Source of the DNA: Meishania litoralis
GTDB lineage: Bacteria > Bacteroidota > Bacteroidia > Flavobacteriales > Flavobacteriaceae
Length of the DNA stretch: 64,000 bases
NCBI RefSeq assembly: GCF_042611095.1
Contig: NZ_JBHFPV010000006.1
Span: 1-64,000, forward strand
Reading direction: 5' to 3'
The notes under the pieces were generated by a model, which was given only the letters and a program-made list of their open reading frames with translations, searched no databases and was not told the DNA's origin. This document shows, piece after piece, positions 1-8,927 of the stretch (its first letter is position 1; every line of letters begins with the position of its first letter). The position numbers were made by a program, and so were the translations under genes.

Positions 1-3000
1 CCGCCATCCCGCTGCAGAACAACCCGAACCTGGTCATGCACCTCCCCTTTGACGAGACATCGGGGTCGGTGGCCGCCGACGTCTCGGGCAACGGCAACGA
101 CGGCACGGTCCTGTTCGTGGACGACAACGGGGCGACCAAGACCCCCAGCGCCACCAATTGGACATCGCAAGGACTCTTCGGGGGGGCCGTACAGATGGAC
201 GGAGAAACCTTCCAGAGCAACACTATAGTGGAAGTACCCTATTCGGCCAGCATAGGTGCCACATCACAATCGATAACCGTTATGGCCTGGGTGAACCGTG
301 ATGACCTAGATAATAATGTGGGCATCATGACCCACGATTACCCGGCCATGTTCTTCGGTTTCCACAACAGCCTTTATAAATGGGAATTCGCCACCAACTC
401 CGGTGGGGGCGACTGCTATTCCGGCTATTCGCCAGCGGGACAGTGGGTCCACATAGCGGCCACCTATGACGGCGCGACGGCAAGGCTCTTCGCCAACGGC
501 GTCGAGGTATGCACACAGGCCGTTACCGGCGACATCGCATTCGATTCCTCAACGCCAAATTTCTCCTCTTTCGTCTCGTCTGGATTCTATGAGACCCGTG
601 ACCCCGCAACCAATATCGTCCTCATAAGCAACAATTATAATGAAAGTGGTGTCACCGATGAAATCAAAGGAAAGATAGATGAACTGAAAATATATAATAC
701 CGCTTTGGACGGAACTGCAATCAAAGCCTTGTATGATGCGGGTGTGGCACAAGGTGTGCCAGCATGCCCCCCAGGCACGATTACAGCTGAATATAGCATT
801 GATGGTGCACCATGGGTCACTGGCAATGTCATCAATGCGCCGATAGGAGCCCAAGTAGCCATTAGAGCTCAAACCTCAGGGACATACTATGTCACAACGG
901 CCCAGAATGACAACGAAAGCCCTACCTTCGAATCAGGAGTGGATTTTACGCAGACCAATGGCTACATAATCGACCAGGCCGTAGATATCGGCGCGAATAA
1001 TCAGCTGACCCTTACAACTGCTGGGGGATGCCCCGCAGTGGTCAGCTTAAATGTAGTGCAAGGCTGCGATCCGGGCGATGAACCTATTTCGGCGGAATGG
1101 AGGATAGCTGATGGCAACTATGAGAATGGAAATCCAGGTGAAAATGTTTCAATTACCGCTACCGTCGGAGACGAGGTCAGACTGAGCATTCTTCCTAACG
1201 AGTTCCCTGGAACTTCAACAAGAATAGGATTTAGTGTAACCCTGCCAAATGGAACCGTGGTAAATCAATCATATTCGACAAACTTGACGGATTATATTAT
1301 TCCAGCCGTTGATACATCAGATGGGGGAAACTATGTTTTGACATCTGAAGAAGGGTGTTCGGTAATCGTAAGTCTATCCGTCAATGGTTTTGACTGTAGC
1401 GAAATCAAGGCCGAATGGTCCCTTGAGGGTGGAGAAACCGGTTCATACCAATCTGCTCCTGACACCAACCCGGTTGTGGTAGATGCCTTTACCGGAGACG
1501 ATGTGAGAATAAGCTTGCTTCCTAATGGAATCGACTTCACGGTAACATACAATTCCGTAATCGTGTATAATGGCAATACGGATTTCGTGTTAGGTGTTGT
1601 TGATCCATCCGATAGTGGTGACTATGTGCTCGAAACGGTTCAAGGTTGTATCACAACGCTTACTCTGAATGTTGCGGATCCTGTATGCGATGCATCTACA
1701 ATAAAGGCGGAGTGGAGGCTTAATGGCACTTACTTTGAAGCTCCAGATGAGCAACCGGTGACAGTTGATGTTATTACTGGTGACACTTTCGAAATTAGTT
1801 TGATTCCTAATGGAACAGAGTTTACGATAAGTTTTGAAGGTAATGAGGTCTACAATGGAGAATTGGATTATGATTTAGGGAATGTAGAATTAACGGACAG
1901 TGGAGTATATACGATTACTACAGAATATGGTTGTGTAACAACATTGACGCTGAACGTTTCAGATGTAGTGTGCGATGGAAATACCTTAAAAGCCGAGTGG
2001 CGTCTTAACGGAGACTATTTTTCTGCCCCGGACAATCAACCTATTACGGTAGACGTGGCTTCGGGCGACGCATTCGAGATTAGCATGCTCCCGAATGGCA
2101 TTGTCTTTACCATCGAATATGAAGGCAACGAAGTTTATAACGATCAGTTCGACTATGACCTAGGCAATGTTACGCCGGCCAACAGTGGTGATTATGTGAT
2201 AACAAGCGCTAACGGCTGCTCTACGACACTTACCTTGAATGTTCTTTGTCCGAGCGGGCCCTTTACACCTGAATATTTAATCGATAGTATATCGGGTAGT
2301 GGAGAAGAGGCCATTACAGTTAATGTAGGAGCAATGGTAATCTTAGGTACAGTTGAGGATAATGTGGCGTTTACGATAACCCCTCCCTCAGGTCCTATAT
2401 CGAATGGAGACTTGGATTTAGGCCAGATAACACTTGCTGATGCCGGTCAATATTTGTTTACCTCCGTAGAGGGTTGTACGAAGACTCTGGATATCATTGT
2501 GATTGATCCATGTGCCCCTGGTAATTTTACTCCTGAATACACTGTTGATGGAATTATGGGAAGCGGCGATGTATCCATTACAGTCGAAGAAGGTGAACCT
2601 GTGGTTCTTTCATTAATACAAACTGATGTAACCTATACCATTACGGCTCCTGATGCCACCATTACCAATGGTCTTCTAGACCTAGGCAATATTGCCGCTT
2701 CAGACGAGGGTAGTTATATTTACAACTCAGATAGCGGGTGCTCAGCGACGCTTGATATCGTAGTAACCACAACATGTCCTACAGGGGGATTCACCCCTGA
2801 ATATACTGTCGACGGAACGGCTGGTAGCGGAGATAACAGTATTACCATAGAACAAGGAACCCCCATTTCACTGGGAATTGTTGAAACGGGAATTACATAC
2901 ACCATTACTGCTCCCGATGACACAGTATCTAACGGCGCTCTTGATTTGGGCAATATTACATTGGCGATGGCCGGTGAATATACGTTTCAATCTGATGCAG

Positions 3001-3584
3001 GCTGTAATGCTTCCTTAACCATTGTCGTTACCGATAGCTCTTGTGATCCAAGTACTTTTACCCCGCAGTATACGATAAATGGTATTGCAGAAGACGGTGA
3101 GTTGGAAATCAATGTACAAGAAGGTACGCCCTTGGTATTGGGATTGGTTCAAAGTGAAGTAGCCTATACCATTACATTGCCGGACTCTTCGATTAACACA
3201 GGCCTATTAAATCTCGGAAACATTACTTCGGCACAGGCAGGCACCTATACCTTTGTTTCGGATACTGGCTGTACCGCACAACTAATCATAAGCGTGGAAG
3301 AAAATCCAGAATCGGATAAGCAGATAGAAGACGTGGTAATCTATCCTAACCCGGTAAGTGATGGTAAGGTAAGGGCGGTGTTGAGTGATTTCCTAGGAGA
3401 AACTATTTATATAAGTTTTTATGATATATATGGAAAATTAGTTCTTCAGAACATTGTTCCGGAAAACCATGGAGCGGAGGTTGAATTTGATATTTCGATT
3501 TTAAGTTCCGGAACGTACATCATTGAAATATCGAGGACCAATAATGATGAAAACACCCTCAAAAAGGTAATCAAACTGAGATAG
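1..3584 (+). CDS. Partial LamG and multi-Ig-module secreted protein with T9SS C-terminal sorting domain
   Basis: The reading frame is open at the left edge (codons from position 3 encode AIPLQNNPNLV before the first ATG at 36), so the N-terminus and signal peptide lie outside the window. Counting from that ATG, residues 1-240 form a LamG/concanavalin-like domain that opens with DETSGSVAADVSGNGNDG and closes with KIDELKIYNTALDG. About nine modules of 80-100 residues follow, each bracketed by cysteines. The first five carry an AEW/AEY strand and the last four an FTPEY/FTPQY strand. The last 75 residues, from VIYPNPVSDG, are a type A T9SS sorting domain, so the product should be exported and attached to the cell surface. 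The first 600 or so bases are much more GC-rich than the rest. A surface adhesin or glycan-binding role is inferred, not shown. Confidence 0.85.
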   Translation, partial: AIPLQNNPNLVMHLPFDETSGSVAADVSGNGNDGTVLFVDDNGATKTPSATNWTSQGLFGGAVQMDGETFQSNTIVEVPYSASIGATSQSITVMAWVNRDDLDNNVGIMTHDYPAMFFGFHNSLYKWEFATNSGGGDCYSGYSPAGQWVHIAATYDGATARLFANGVEVCTQAVTGDIAFDSSTPNFSSFVSSGFYETRDPATNIVLISNNYNESGVTDEIKGKIDELKIYNTALDGTAIKALYDAGVAQGVPACPPGTITAEYSIDGAPWVTGNVINAPIGAQVAIRAQTSGTYYVTTAQNDNESPTFESGVDFTQTNGYIIDQAVDIGANNQLTLTTAGGCPAVVSLNVVQGCDPGDEPISAEWRIADGNYENGNPGENVSITATVGDEVRLSILPNEFPGTSTRIGFSVTLPNGTVVNQSYSTNLTDYIIPAVDTSDGGNYVLTSEEGCSVIVSLSVNGFDCSEIKAEWSLEGGETGSYQSAPDTNPVVVDAFTGDDVRISLLPNGIDFTVTYNSVIVYNGNTDFVLGVVDPSDSGDYVLETVQGCITTLTLNVADPVCDASTIKAEWRLNGTYFEAPDEQPVTVDVITGDTFEISLIPNGTEFTISFEGNEVYNGELDYDLGNVELTDSGVYTITTEYGCVTTLTLNVSDVVCDGNTLKAEWRLNGDYFSAPDNQPITVDVASGDAFEISMLPNGIVFTIEYEGNEVYNDQFDYDLGNVTPANSGDYVITSANGCSTTLTLNVLCPSGPFTPEYLIDSISGSGEEAITVNVGAMVILGTVEDNVAFTITPPSGPISNGDLDLGQITLADAGQYLFTSVEGCTKTLDIIVIDPCAPGNFTPEYTVDGIMGSGDVSITVEEGEPVVLSLIQTDVTYTITAPDATITNGLLDLGNIAASDEGSYIYNSDSGCSATLDIVVTTTCPTGGFTPEYTVDGTAGSGDNSITIEQGTPISLGIVETGITYTITAPDDTVSNGALDLGNITLAMAGEYTFQSDAGCNASLTIVVTDSSCDPSTFTPQYTINGIAEDGELEINVQEGTPLVLGLVQSEVAYTITLPDSSINTGLLNLGNITSAQAGTYTFVSDTGCTAQLIISVEENPESDKQIEDVVIYPNPVSDGKVRAVLSDFLGETIYISFYDIYGKLVLQNIVPENHGAEVEFDISILSSGTYIIEISRTNNDENTLKKVIKLR

Positions 3585-3611
3585 ATAAGGTTAATTGGGC
3601 ATGATACTCAC

Positions 3612-3642
3612 AGACCCGGCAAAATATGGCCGGGTCTTTTTT
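3612..3642 (+). terminator. Rho-independent terminator after the T9SS protein gene
   Basis: A perfect 9-bp stem (AGACCCGGC at 3612-3620 pairing with GCCGGGTCT at 3629-3637) with an 8-base loop runs into six T residues. It lies 28 bases after the stop codon and separates the surface-protein gene from the polysaccharide locus. Confidence 0.85.
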
Positions 3643-3707
3643 GAAAATTTTTCAAGTACCTTACCTAATTTCGAAAGTCGAGTGATATTTATAATAAAAA
3701 AGGGTAA

Positions 3708-4724
3708 ATGAAAATATTGATAACTGGTGTGGCCGGATTTATCGGTTTTCATCTTGCAAAAAAAATGATTGCCAATGGCCATGACGTAATCGGTCTTGAC
3801 AATATAAATGATTATTATGATATAGATTTGAAATATGCCCGACTCAAGGAGCTCGGTATTACTAGAGATGAAGCTAGTTTTTTCAAAAATATTTCCCAAA
3901 GTAAAGATCTACCCAATTTTAAGTTCATTCGCCTATCACTTGAAGATAGGAACAACTTGCCAACTCTTTTTGAAAAAGAAAAATTTCAAATTGTTTGTAA
4001 TTTGGCCGCTCAAGCAGGTGTTCGTTACAGTTTAGAAAACCCTCAAACCTACATTGATAGTAATATTGTGGGGTTCGCAAATATCCTTGAATGTTGCAGA
4101 AACTATAATATTAATCATCTTGTTTATGCAAGTAGTTCTAGCGTATATGGGCTGACCAATAAAATTCCTTTTAAAGAAACAGATGTTGTTAACACCCCGA
4201 TAAGCCTATATGCCGCCACCAAAAAGAGTAACGAGCTCATGGCACATACTTACAGCCATCTGTATGGTATGAGAACTACGGGGCTCCGATTTTTTACGGT
4301 TTACGGTCCTTGGGGAAGACCAGATATGGCAATGTTTCTATTTACCGATGCGATTATCAATTCCCAACCCATTAACATATACAATCATGGCAAAATGGAA
4401 CGTGATTTCACTTATATCGATGACATTGTTGAGGGTCTTGAAAGGGTTATCGAGAAGATTGAATTTAAACATGGCCCCTACAAAGTATATAACATCGGCA
4501 ACAATAGTTCGATAAAACTGATGGATTTCATAGAGACCTTGGAAAAAAATCTTGGAAAAAAATCTAAAAAAAATCTCCTGCCGATTCAACCGGGTGATGT
4601 TGAAAAGACTTGGGCAGATGTAGATAATCTCATCAATGACTTCGATTATCGGCCCTCCACTCCTGTTGAAAAAGGTATTAAATCCTTCGTGAAATGGTAT
4701 AAAGAATATTATAATATAATCTAA
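3708..4724 (+). CDS. UDP-glucuronate 4-epimerase-like NAD-dependent sugar epimerase
   Basis: This 338-residue short-chain dehydrogenase/reductase has the Rossmann motif GVAGFIG at residues 7-13, followed by LDNINDYYD, which is typical of the CapI/LpsL type of UDP-glucuronate 4-epimerase. The active-site region SSSSVYG and the catalytic YAATK are present. The predicted reaction converts UDP-GlcA to UDP-GalA in the cytoplasm. A UDP-glucose 6-dehydrogenase that would make its substrate lies two genes downstream at 5854. It is the first gene of the polysaccharide locus and starts at an ATG 66 bases after the upstream terminator. Substrate preference (GlcA rather than another hexuronate) is inferred from the N-terminal signature. 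Confidence 0.85.
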   Translation: MKILITGVAGFIGFHLAKKMIANGHDVIGLDNINDYYDIDLKYARLKELGITRDEASFFKNISQSKDLPNFKFIRLSLEDRNNLPTLFEKEKFQIVCNLAAQAGVRYSLENPQTYIDSNIVGFANILECCRNYNINHLVYASSSSVYGLTNKIPFKETDVVNTPISLYAATKKSNELMAHTYSHLYGMRTTGLRFFTVYGPWGRPDMAMFLFTDAIINSQPINIYNHGKMERDFTYIDDIVEGLERVIEKIEFKHGPYKVYNIGNNSSIKLMDFIETLEKNLGKKSKKNLLPIQPGDVEKTWADVDNLINDFDYRPSTPVEKGIKSFVKWYKEYYNII

Positions 4725-4818
4725 GTCCATTTTTATCGTTATGGGTTGTAACTGGGTTGATTCATCGGATTAATCCTTTACTTAAAATAATATAACGGGG
4801 CAAATGGTTTCTTTTCCA

Positions 4819-4826
4819 CATCTTTG
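4819..4826 (+). promoter_or_regulatory. Possible Bacteroidota -7 element before the second epimerase gene
   Basis: CATCTTTG followed by CAC differs at one base from the TAnnTTTG consensus and lies 20 bases before the ATG at 4847. No clear TTG -33 element is visible, so this is a weak call. Confidence 0.3.
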
Positions 4827-4846
4827 CACTTTCAAAATTTAAAACC

Positions 4847-5845
4847 ATGGATATCACATCATTGAACCTTGATGAAAGATTCACAATTCTTGTGACCGGA
4901 GGGGCCGGTTTTATTGGGTCAAATCTTTGTGAGGCAATTCTATTAAACGGAAATAAAGTTGTTTGTTTGGACAATTTTTCTACAGGGAAAAGAGAGAATA
5001 TTGAGCAGTTGTTACCCAGTAAAAGGTTCAGTTTGATCGAAGGAGATATCAGGAATCTTGAAGATTGTAATAAAGCTTGTTCAAAGGCCGATTTTGTGTT
5101 ACATCAAGCTGCCCTAGGTTCCGTACCCCGTTCAATCAATGACCCTATTACAAGTAACGATGTCAATGTATCCGGTTTTCTAAATATGCTTGTAGCATCG
5201 AGGGATAATGGAATTAAGCGCTTTGTTTATGCCGCAAGTTCATCGACCTATGGAGATTCTACTAATATGCCTAAAGTCGAGAATATAATAGGACGACCAT
5301 TATCGCCATATGCCATTACGAAGTATGTAAACGAGCTTTATGCCGACATTTTTAGTAAAACCTATGGTCTTGAAACCATAGGCCTAAGATACTTTAATGT
5401 TTTTGGGAGAAAACAAGACCCTGACGGAGCGTACGCCGCAGTCATACCGAAGTTTGTAATGCAATTGATGAAGTATGAATCACCTGTTATCAATGGAGAT
5501 GGTACATTTTCAAGAGATTTTACTTACATAGACAATGTTATACAAATGAACATTCGCGCATTGATCATGAGAAATAAAGAAGCGGTCAATACGGTTTATA
5601 ACGTTGCTTACGGGGAAAGAACGGACTTAAACGAACTGGTCTCGCTTTTGAAGGAAAACCTTTCCTCTTTTGATTCGAAAATTAATGATATCAATCCTAT
5701 ATACGGACCGCCACGAAAGGGTGACGTACCGCATTCATTGGCATCGATAGAAAAAGCAAAGACCCTGCTAGGGTATAATCCAAAATTCAATATTAAATCA
5801 GGTCTTAAAGAGGCGGTGATTTGGTACTGGAATAATTTAAAATAA
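4847..5845 (+). CDS. UDP-N-acetylglucosamine 4-epimerase-like protein (WbpP/TviC type)
   Basis: This 332-residue SDR-family sugar epimerase carries GGAGFIG near residue 18, the LDNFSTGKREN segment, the HQAALGSVPRS motif typical of WbpP/TviC-type epimerases, the SSSTYG active-site strand and the catalytic YAITK. WbpP-type enzymes interconvert UDP-GlcNAc and UDP-GalNAc. The nearby nucleotide-sugar 6-dehydrogenase at 7194 is of the partner type, so together they could make UDP-GalNAcA or UDP-GlcNAcA, as in Vi antigen or O6 O-antigen synthesis. The stop codon lies 8 bases before the next start, which indicates co-transcription with 5854. Confidence 0.85.
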   Translation: MDITSLNLDERFTILVTGGAGFIGSNLCEAILLNGNKVVCLDNFSTGKRENIEQLLPSKRFSLIEGDIRNLEDCNKACSKADFVLHQAALGSVPRSINDPITSNDVNVSGFLNMLVASRDNGIKRFVYAASSSTYGDSTNMPKVENIIGRPLSPYAITKYVNELYADIFSKTYGLETIGLRYFNVFGRKQDPDGAYAAVIPKFVMQLMKYESPVINGDGTFSRDFTYIDNVIQMNIRALIMRNKEAVNTVYNVAYGERTDLNELVSLLKENLSSFDSKINDINPIYGPPRKGDVPHSLASIEKAKTLLGYNPKFNIKSGLKEAVIWYWNNLK

Positions 5846-5853
5846 GTATAAGA

Positions 5854-7182
5854 ATGAATTTGACCGTTATTGGAACAGGTTACGTCGGACTGGTCAGCGG
5901 AACTTGCTTCGCTGAAATAGGCAACAATGTTACATGCATCGATGTGGATGCTAAAAAAATCGATAAACTTAGACAAGGGATAATCCCCATTTACGAACCG
6001 GGTCTAGAAGCAATGGTCAAGCGAAATTTCGAAAACAAAACATTGAAATTCAGCACAGACCTTGCGGTAAATCTCGATAAATGTGACGTGGCATTTATTG
6101 CGGTTGGAACGCCTATGGGAGAAGATGGCTCCGCAGACTTACAATATGTACTTCAAGTGGCCAAGGAGATAGGCCAAAACATGACACATTCTTTGATAAT
6201 AGTCGATAAATCTACCGTTCCAGTAGGAACAGCGGATAAGGTTAAATCCACCATTAATTCAGAACTGAAAAAAAGAGGGGTAACGATCGATTTTACGGTC
6301 GTATCAAATCCAGAATTCTTAAAGGAAGGTGATGCCATCAAAGATTTCATGAGACCTGATAGGGTCGTAATCGGATCAGATGACGAGAAGGCCACCGAAA
6401 AAATGAGAAGATTATATGCCCCATTTTTTAGCCGTAGCATGGATCGATTGATCACTATGGACGTTAGATCGGCAGAAATGACCAAATATGTTGCGAATGC
6501 AATGTTGGCCACCAAGATTTCATTTATGAATGAGATAGCCAATATCTGTGAATTGGTAGGGGCCGATGTTAATAAGGTACGAATCGGAATCGGTTCTGAC
6601 AGTAGAATTGGTTATAGTTTTATTTATCCAGGCAGTGGCTATGGAGGCTCCTGCTTTCCAAAAGACGTAAAGGCATTGAAAAGAACTGCAGAAGAGCACG
6701 GCTATAAAGCGGATTTGATCAGTTCGGTTGAAGAGGTTAATGACAGACAAAAGTTTGTAATATCAAAAAAAGTTGTGACTCGATTTGGCGAAGATTTGTC
6801 GAACAAGCGTTTTGCTGTTTGGGGATTGTCCTTTAAACCCGAAACTGACGATATGCGGGAAGCACCTTCAATTTATGTGATAAAAGAACTTGTAAAACGT
6901 GGGGCGAAAATAAATGCTTATGACCCGAAAGCCATGGATGAAGCCCAACATTTTTATCTAAAGGGAGTTGAAGAGGTATCTTATTTCAATTCGAAATATG
7001 AAACTCTTCGAGAAGCAGATGCCATGATATTATTAACGGAATGGAAAGAGTTTAGGTCTCCTGATTTTGATGAATTAAAAAATCAATTGAAGCATCCCAT
7101 TATTTTTGATGGAAGAAATCAATACAATGATACACTACTAGAAAATATGGGTTTCGAATACTTCCAAATTGGTAAAAAATAA
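5854..7182 (+). CDS. ugd: UDP-glucose 6-dehydrogenase
   Basis: This 442-residue protein has the N-terminal NAD-binding motif GTGYVGLVSG, the central KSTVPVGTADK and FLKEGDAIKDFMRPDR segments, and the catalytic cysteine in GGSCFPKD at about residue 267. It oxidises UDP-glucose twice to UDP-glucuronate with 2 NAD+. The product would feed the 4-epimerase at 3708 and supply acidic sugars to the polymer. It is packed between its neighbours, 8 bases after the previous gene and 11 bases before the next ATG, which suggests one transcript. Length and all motifs are normal for the family. Confidence 0.93.
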   Translation: MNLTVIGTGYVGLVSGTCFAEIGNNVTCIDVDAKKIDKLRQGIIPIYEPGLEAMVKRNFENKTLKFSTDLAVNLDKCDVAFIAVGTPMGEDGSADLQYVLQVAKEIGQNMTHSLIIVDKSTVPVGTADKVKSTINSELKKRGVTIDFTVVSNPEFLKEGDAIKDFMRPDRVVIGSDDEKATEKMRRLYAPFFSRSMDRLITMDVRSAEMTKYVANAMLATKISFMNEIANICELVGADVNKVRIGIGSDSRIGYSFIYPGSGYGGSCFPKDVKALKRTAEEHGYKADLISSVEEVNDRQKFVISKKVVTRFGEDLSNKRFAVWGLSFKPETDDMREAPSIYVIKELVKRGAKINAYDPKAMDEAQHFYLKGVEEVSYFNSKYETLREADAMILLTEWKEFRSPDFDELKNQLKHPIIFDGRNQYNDTLLENMGFEYFQIGKK

Positions 7183-7193
7183 ATTTGAAAAAT

Positions 7194-8477
7194 ATGTCAA
7201 GAATTAAGATTGGTGTTATTGGCCTCGGTTATGTAGGCCTTCCATTGGCAAGGCTATTTGCAACTAAATATCCGGTAATCGGTTTTGATATCAATGAAAG
7301 TCGGATTCAAGAGCTTCAGTCGGGTACCGATTCAACTTTGGAAGTTTCGGATGAAATCTTACAAGGTGTCCTTGTTCCAGGTCCAAACATGGAGACCGGT
7401 CTATTTTGTTCTAACAATTTAGACGACCTCAAAGATTGCACCTATTATGTTGTTACCGTTCCTACGCCTGTAGACAGTACAAATCGACCCATACTCACGC
7501 CACTCTACAAATCGAGTGAAACAGTAGGCAGAGTTTTGAAAAAGGGAGATACCGTGATATACGAATCAACTGTATATCCTGGTGTCACGGAAGATGAATG
7601 TGTACCAGTCCTTGAAAAGGCAAGTGGCCTAAAATTCAATGAGGATTTCTTTGTAGGATACTCTCCTGAACGAATAAATCCAGGTGATAAGGAACATACA
7701 GTTGAAAAAATTTTAAAAGTGACCTCAGGATCTACACCTGAAGTGGGTGTAAACGTTAACGAGCTTTATAAATCGGTAATAACCGCTGGCACCCACTTAG
7801 CTCCCTCCATTAAGGTGGCAGAGGCCGCAAAAGTCATTGAGAACTCCCAAAGGGATATCAATATTGCCTTTGTTAATGAATTGGCAAAAATTTTCAACCT
7901 TATGGGCATAGATACTCATGACGTACTTACGGCAGCCGGTACAAAGTGGAATTTTCTACCTTTTAAACCAGGACTGGTGGGCGGGCACTGCATCGGTGTT
8001 GACCCCTATTATTTGGCACAAAAGGCGCAAGAGTACGGCTATCACCCCGAGATTATCTTGGCGGGTAGGCGAATGAACGATGGCATGGGTAAATATGTAG
8101 CTTCCGAGGTGATCAAGTTAATGGTACAAAAAGATATAAGAATCAAGGGTGCGAATATTCTTGTTCTAGGCATTACTTTTAAGGAGAATTGCCCTGATGT
8201 AAGAAACACCAAGACCGTTGATGTTATTTCGAACCTTAGTAGTTACGGCACCAATATCATCATCCATGATCCATGGGCATCTCCTGAAGAGGTTAGCCAT
8301 GAATACAATCTATCAACTTTCAAGACAATCCCAACGAATAAAAAATTCGATGCCATTGTCCTCACGGTCGCGCATAAAGAATTTCTAAGTTTGAATTTTC
8401 GTGAACTTCTCAGCACTGAAGGCATACTTTATGACGTCAAAGGAATTTTAAAAACAGAGGTCGATGGCAGGCTATAG
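7194..8477 (+). CDS. UDP-N-acetylhexosamine 6-dehydrogenase (WbpA/WbpO/TviB type)
   Basis: A second nucleotide-sugar dehydrogenase, distinct from Ugd. It opens with IGVIGLGYVGLP, contains SPERINPGD, and has the catalytic cysteine in GGHCIGVDPYYL. The frame extends three codons upstream to a TTG at 7185, but the ATG at 7194 is preferred. The family oxidises UDP-GlcNAc or UDP-GalNAc to the 6-uronic acid. With the epimerase at 4847 it resembles the Vi-antigen pair. UDP-GlcNAcA is also the substrate expected by the WlbA-like enzyme at 33375, so this gene may serve two branches. The C-terminal domain has the usual LGITFKENCPDVRNTK motif. A strong terminator follows. Confidence 0.88.
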   Translation: MSRIKIGVIGLGYVGLPLARLFATKYPVIGFDINESRIQELQSGTDSTLEVSDEILQGVLVPGPNMETGLFCSNNLDDLKDCTYYVVTVPTPVDSTNRPILTPLYKSSETVGRVLKKGDTVIYESTVYPGVTEDECVPVLEKASGLKFNEDFFVGYSPERINPGDKEHTVEKILKVTSGSTPEVGVNVNELYKSVITAGTHLAPSIKVAEAAKVIENSQRDINIAFVNELAKIFNLMGIDTHDVLTAAGTKWNFLPFKPGLVGGHCIGVDPYYLAQKAQEYGYHPEIILAGRRMNDGMGKYVASEVIKLMVQKDIRIKGANILVLGITFKENCPDVRNTKTVDVISNLSSYGTNIIIHDPWASPEEVSHEYNLSTFKTIPTNKKFDAIVLTVAHKEFLSLNFRELLSTEGILYDVKGILKTEVDGRL

Positions 8478-8546
8478 CTTAAATTAATTGCAAACCATCC
8501 GCTAAAAATATTTTATTCTATAGACTTAGCTAGTGATTTTCCCGAC

Positions 8547-8577
8547 AAAAAGTGGGCCATATGGCCCACTTTTTTTT
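8547..8577 (+). terminator. Rho-independent terminator after the dehydrogenase operon
   Basis: A perfect inverted repeat (AGTGGGCCAT at 8551-8560 and ATGGCCCACT at 8561-8570), extended by A/T pairs, runs into seven T residues. It closes the four-gene nucleotide-sugar operon that begins at 3708. Confidence 0.88.
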
Positions 8578-8724
8578 GCACTTCGTCGATGTCTTATGTT
8601 GCCAAAAACGCATTTCATCTATAATATCATGCTTTTTACAACAATTTTAACGAACTGAAGTTTATACATCAATAGTTTGGTGAAATTTTCAACATCTTAT
8701 TGTATAAAGGAATAAAAAAAGTTC

Positions 8725-8754
8725 AAATGTTAACAAAAAGTGCATTTCATCGAA
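8725..8754 (+). promoter_or_regulatory. Shared 30-bp upstream element, copy 1
   Basis: The element begins AAATGTTAAC and ends TTTCATCGAA. It matches 26 of 30 positions of the element at 18183-18212, and each copy precedes one of the two related lipoprotein genes. Here it lies about 200 bases before the start codon. Its role as a binding site for a common regulator is inferred. Confidence 0.55.
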
Positions 8755-8927
8755 AAAACAGACTGTTCAACGTCTAATGACATCTCATTCAACGTATTAG
8801 TTTTGTTTTTAAAATAATCTGATGTATTTCATCGAGTTTTTCAAACTTTTGATTGATTAAATTTTTATTTTAAATAGTATTGCAAATAACCTAGAAATCG
8901 TTTAATTTTTTATAAAGCAACCTACTT

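Larger units (their letters stand above)
8478..8927. other. 450-bp AT-rich intergenic region with terminator and repeated regulatory-like motifs
   Basis: No coding sequence is seen here. The left part holds the terminator at 8547-8577. The rest is very AT-rich and contains three copies of a GYATTTCATC core (8610-8619, 8742-8751 and 8824-8833). The middle copy is embedded in a longer element shared with the upstream region of the beta-helix lipoprotein gene. A weak promoter candidate, TTG at 8849-8851 and TAGTATTG at 8875-8882, lies before the lipoprotein start at 8928. Confidence 0.6.
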
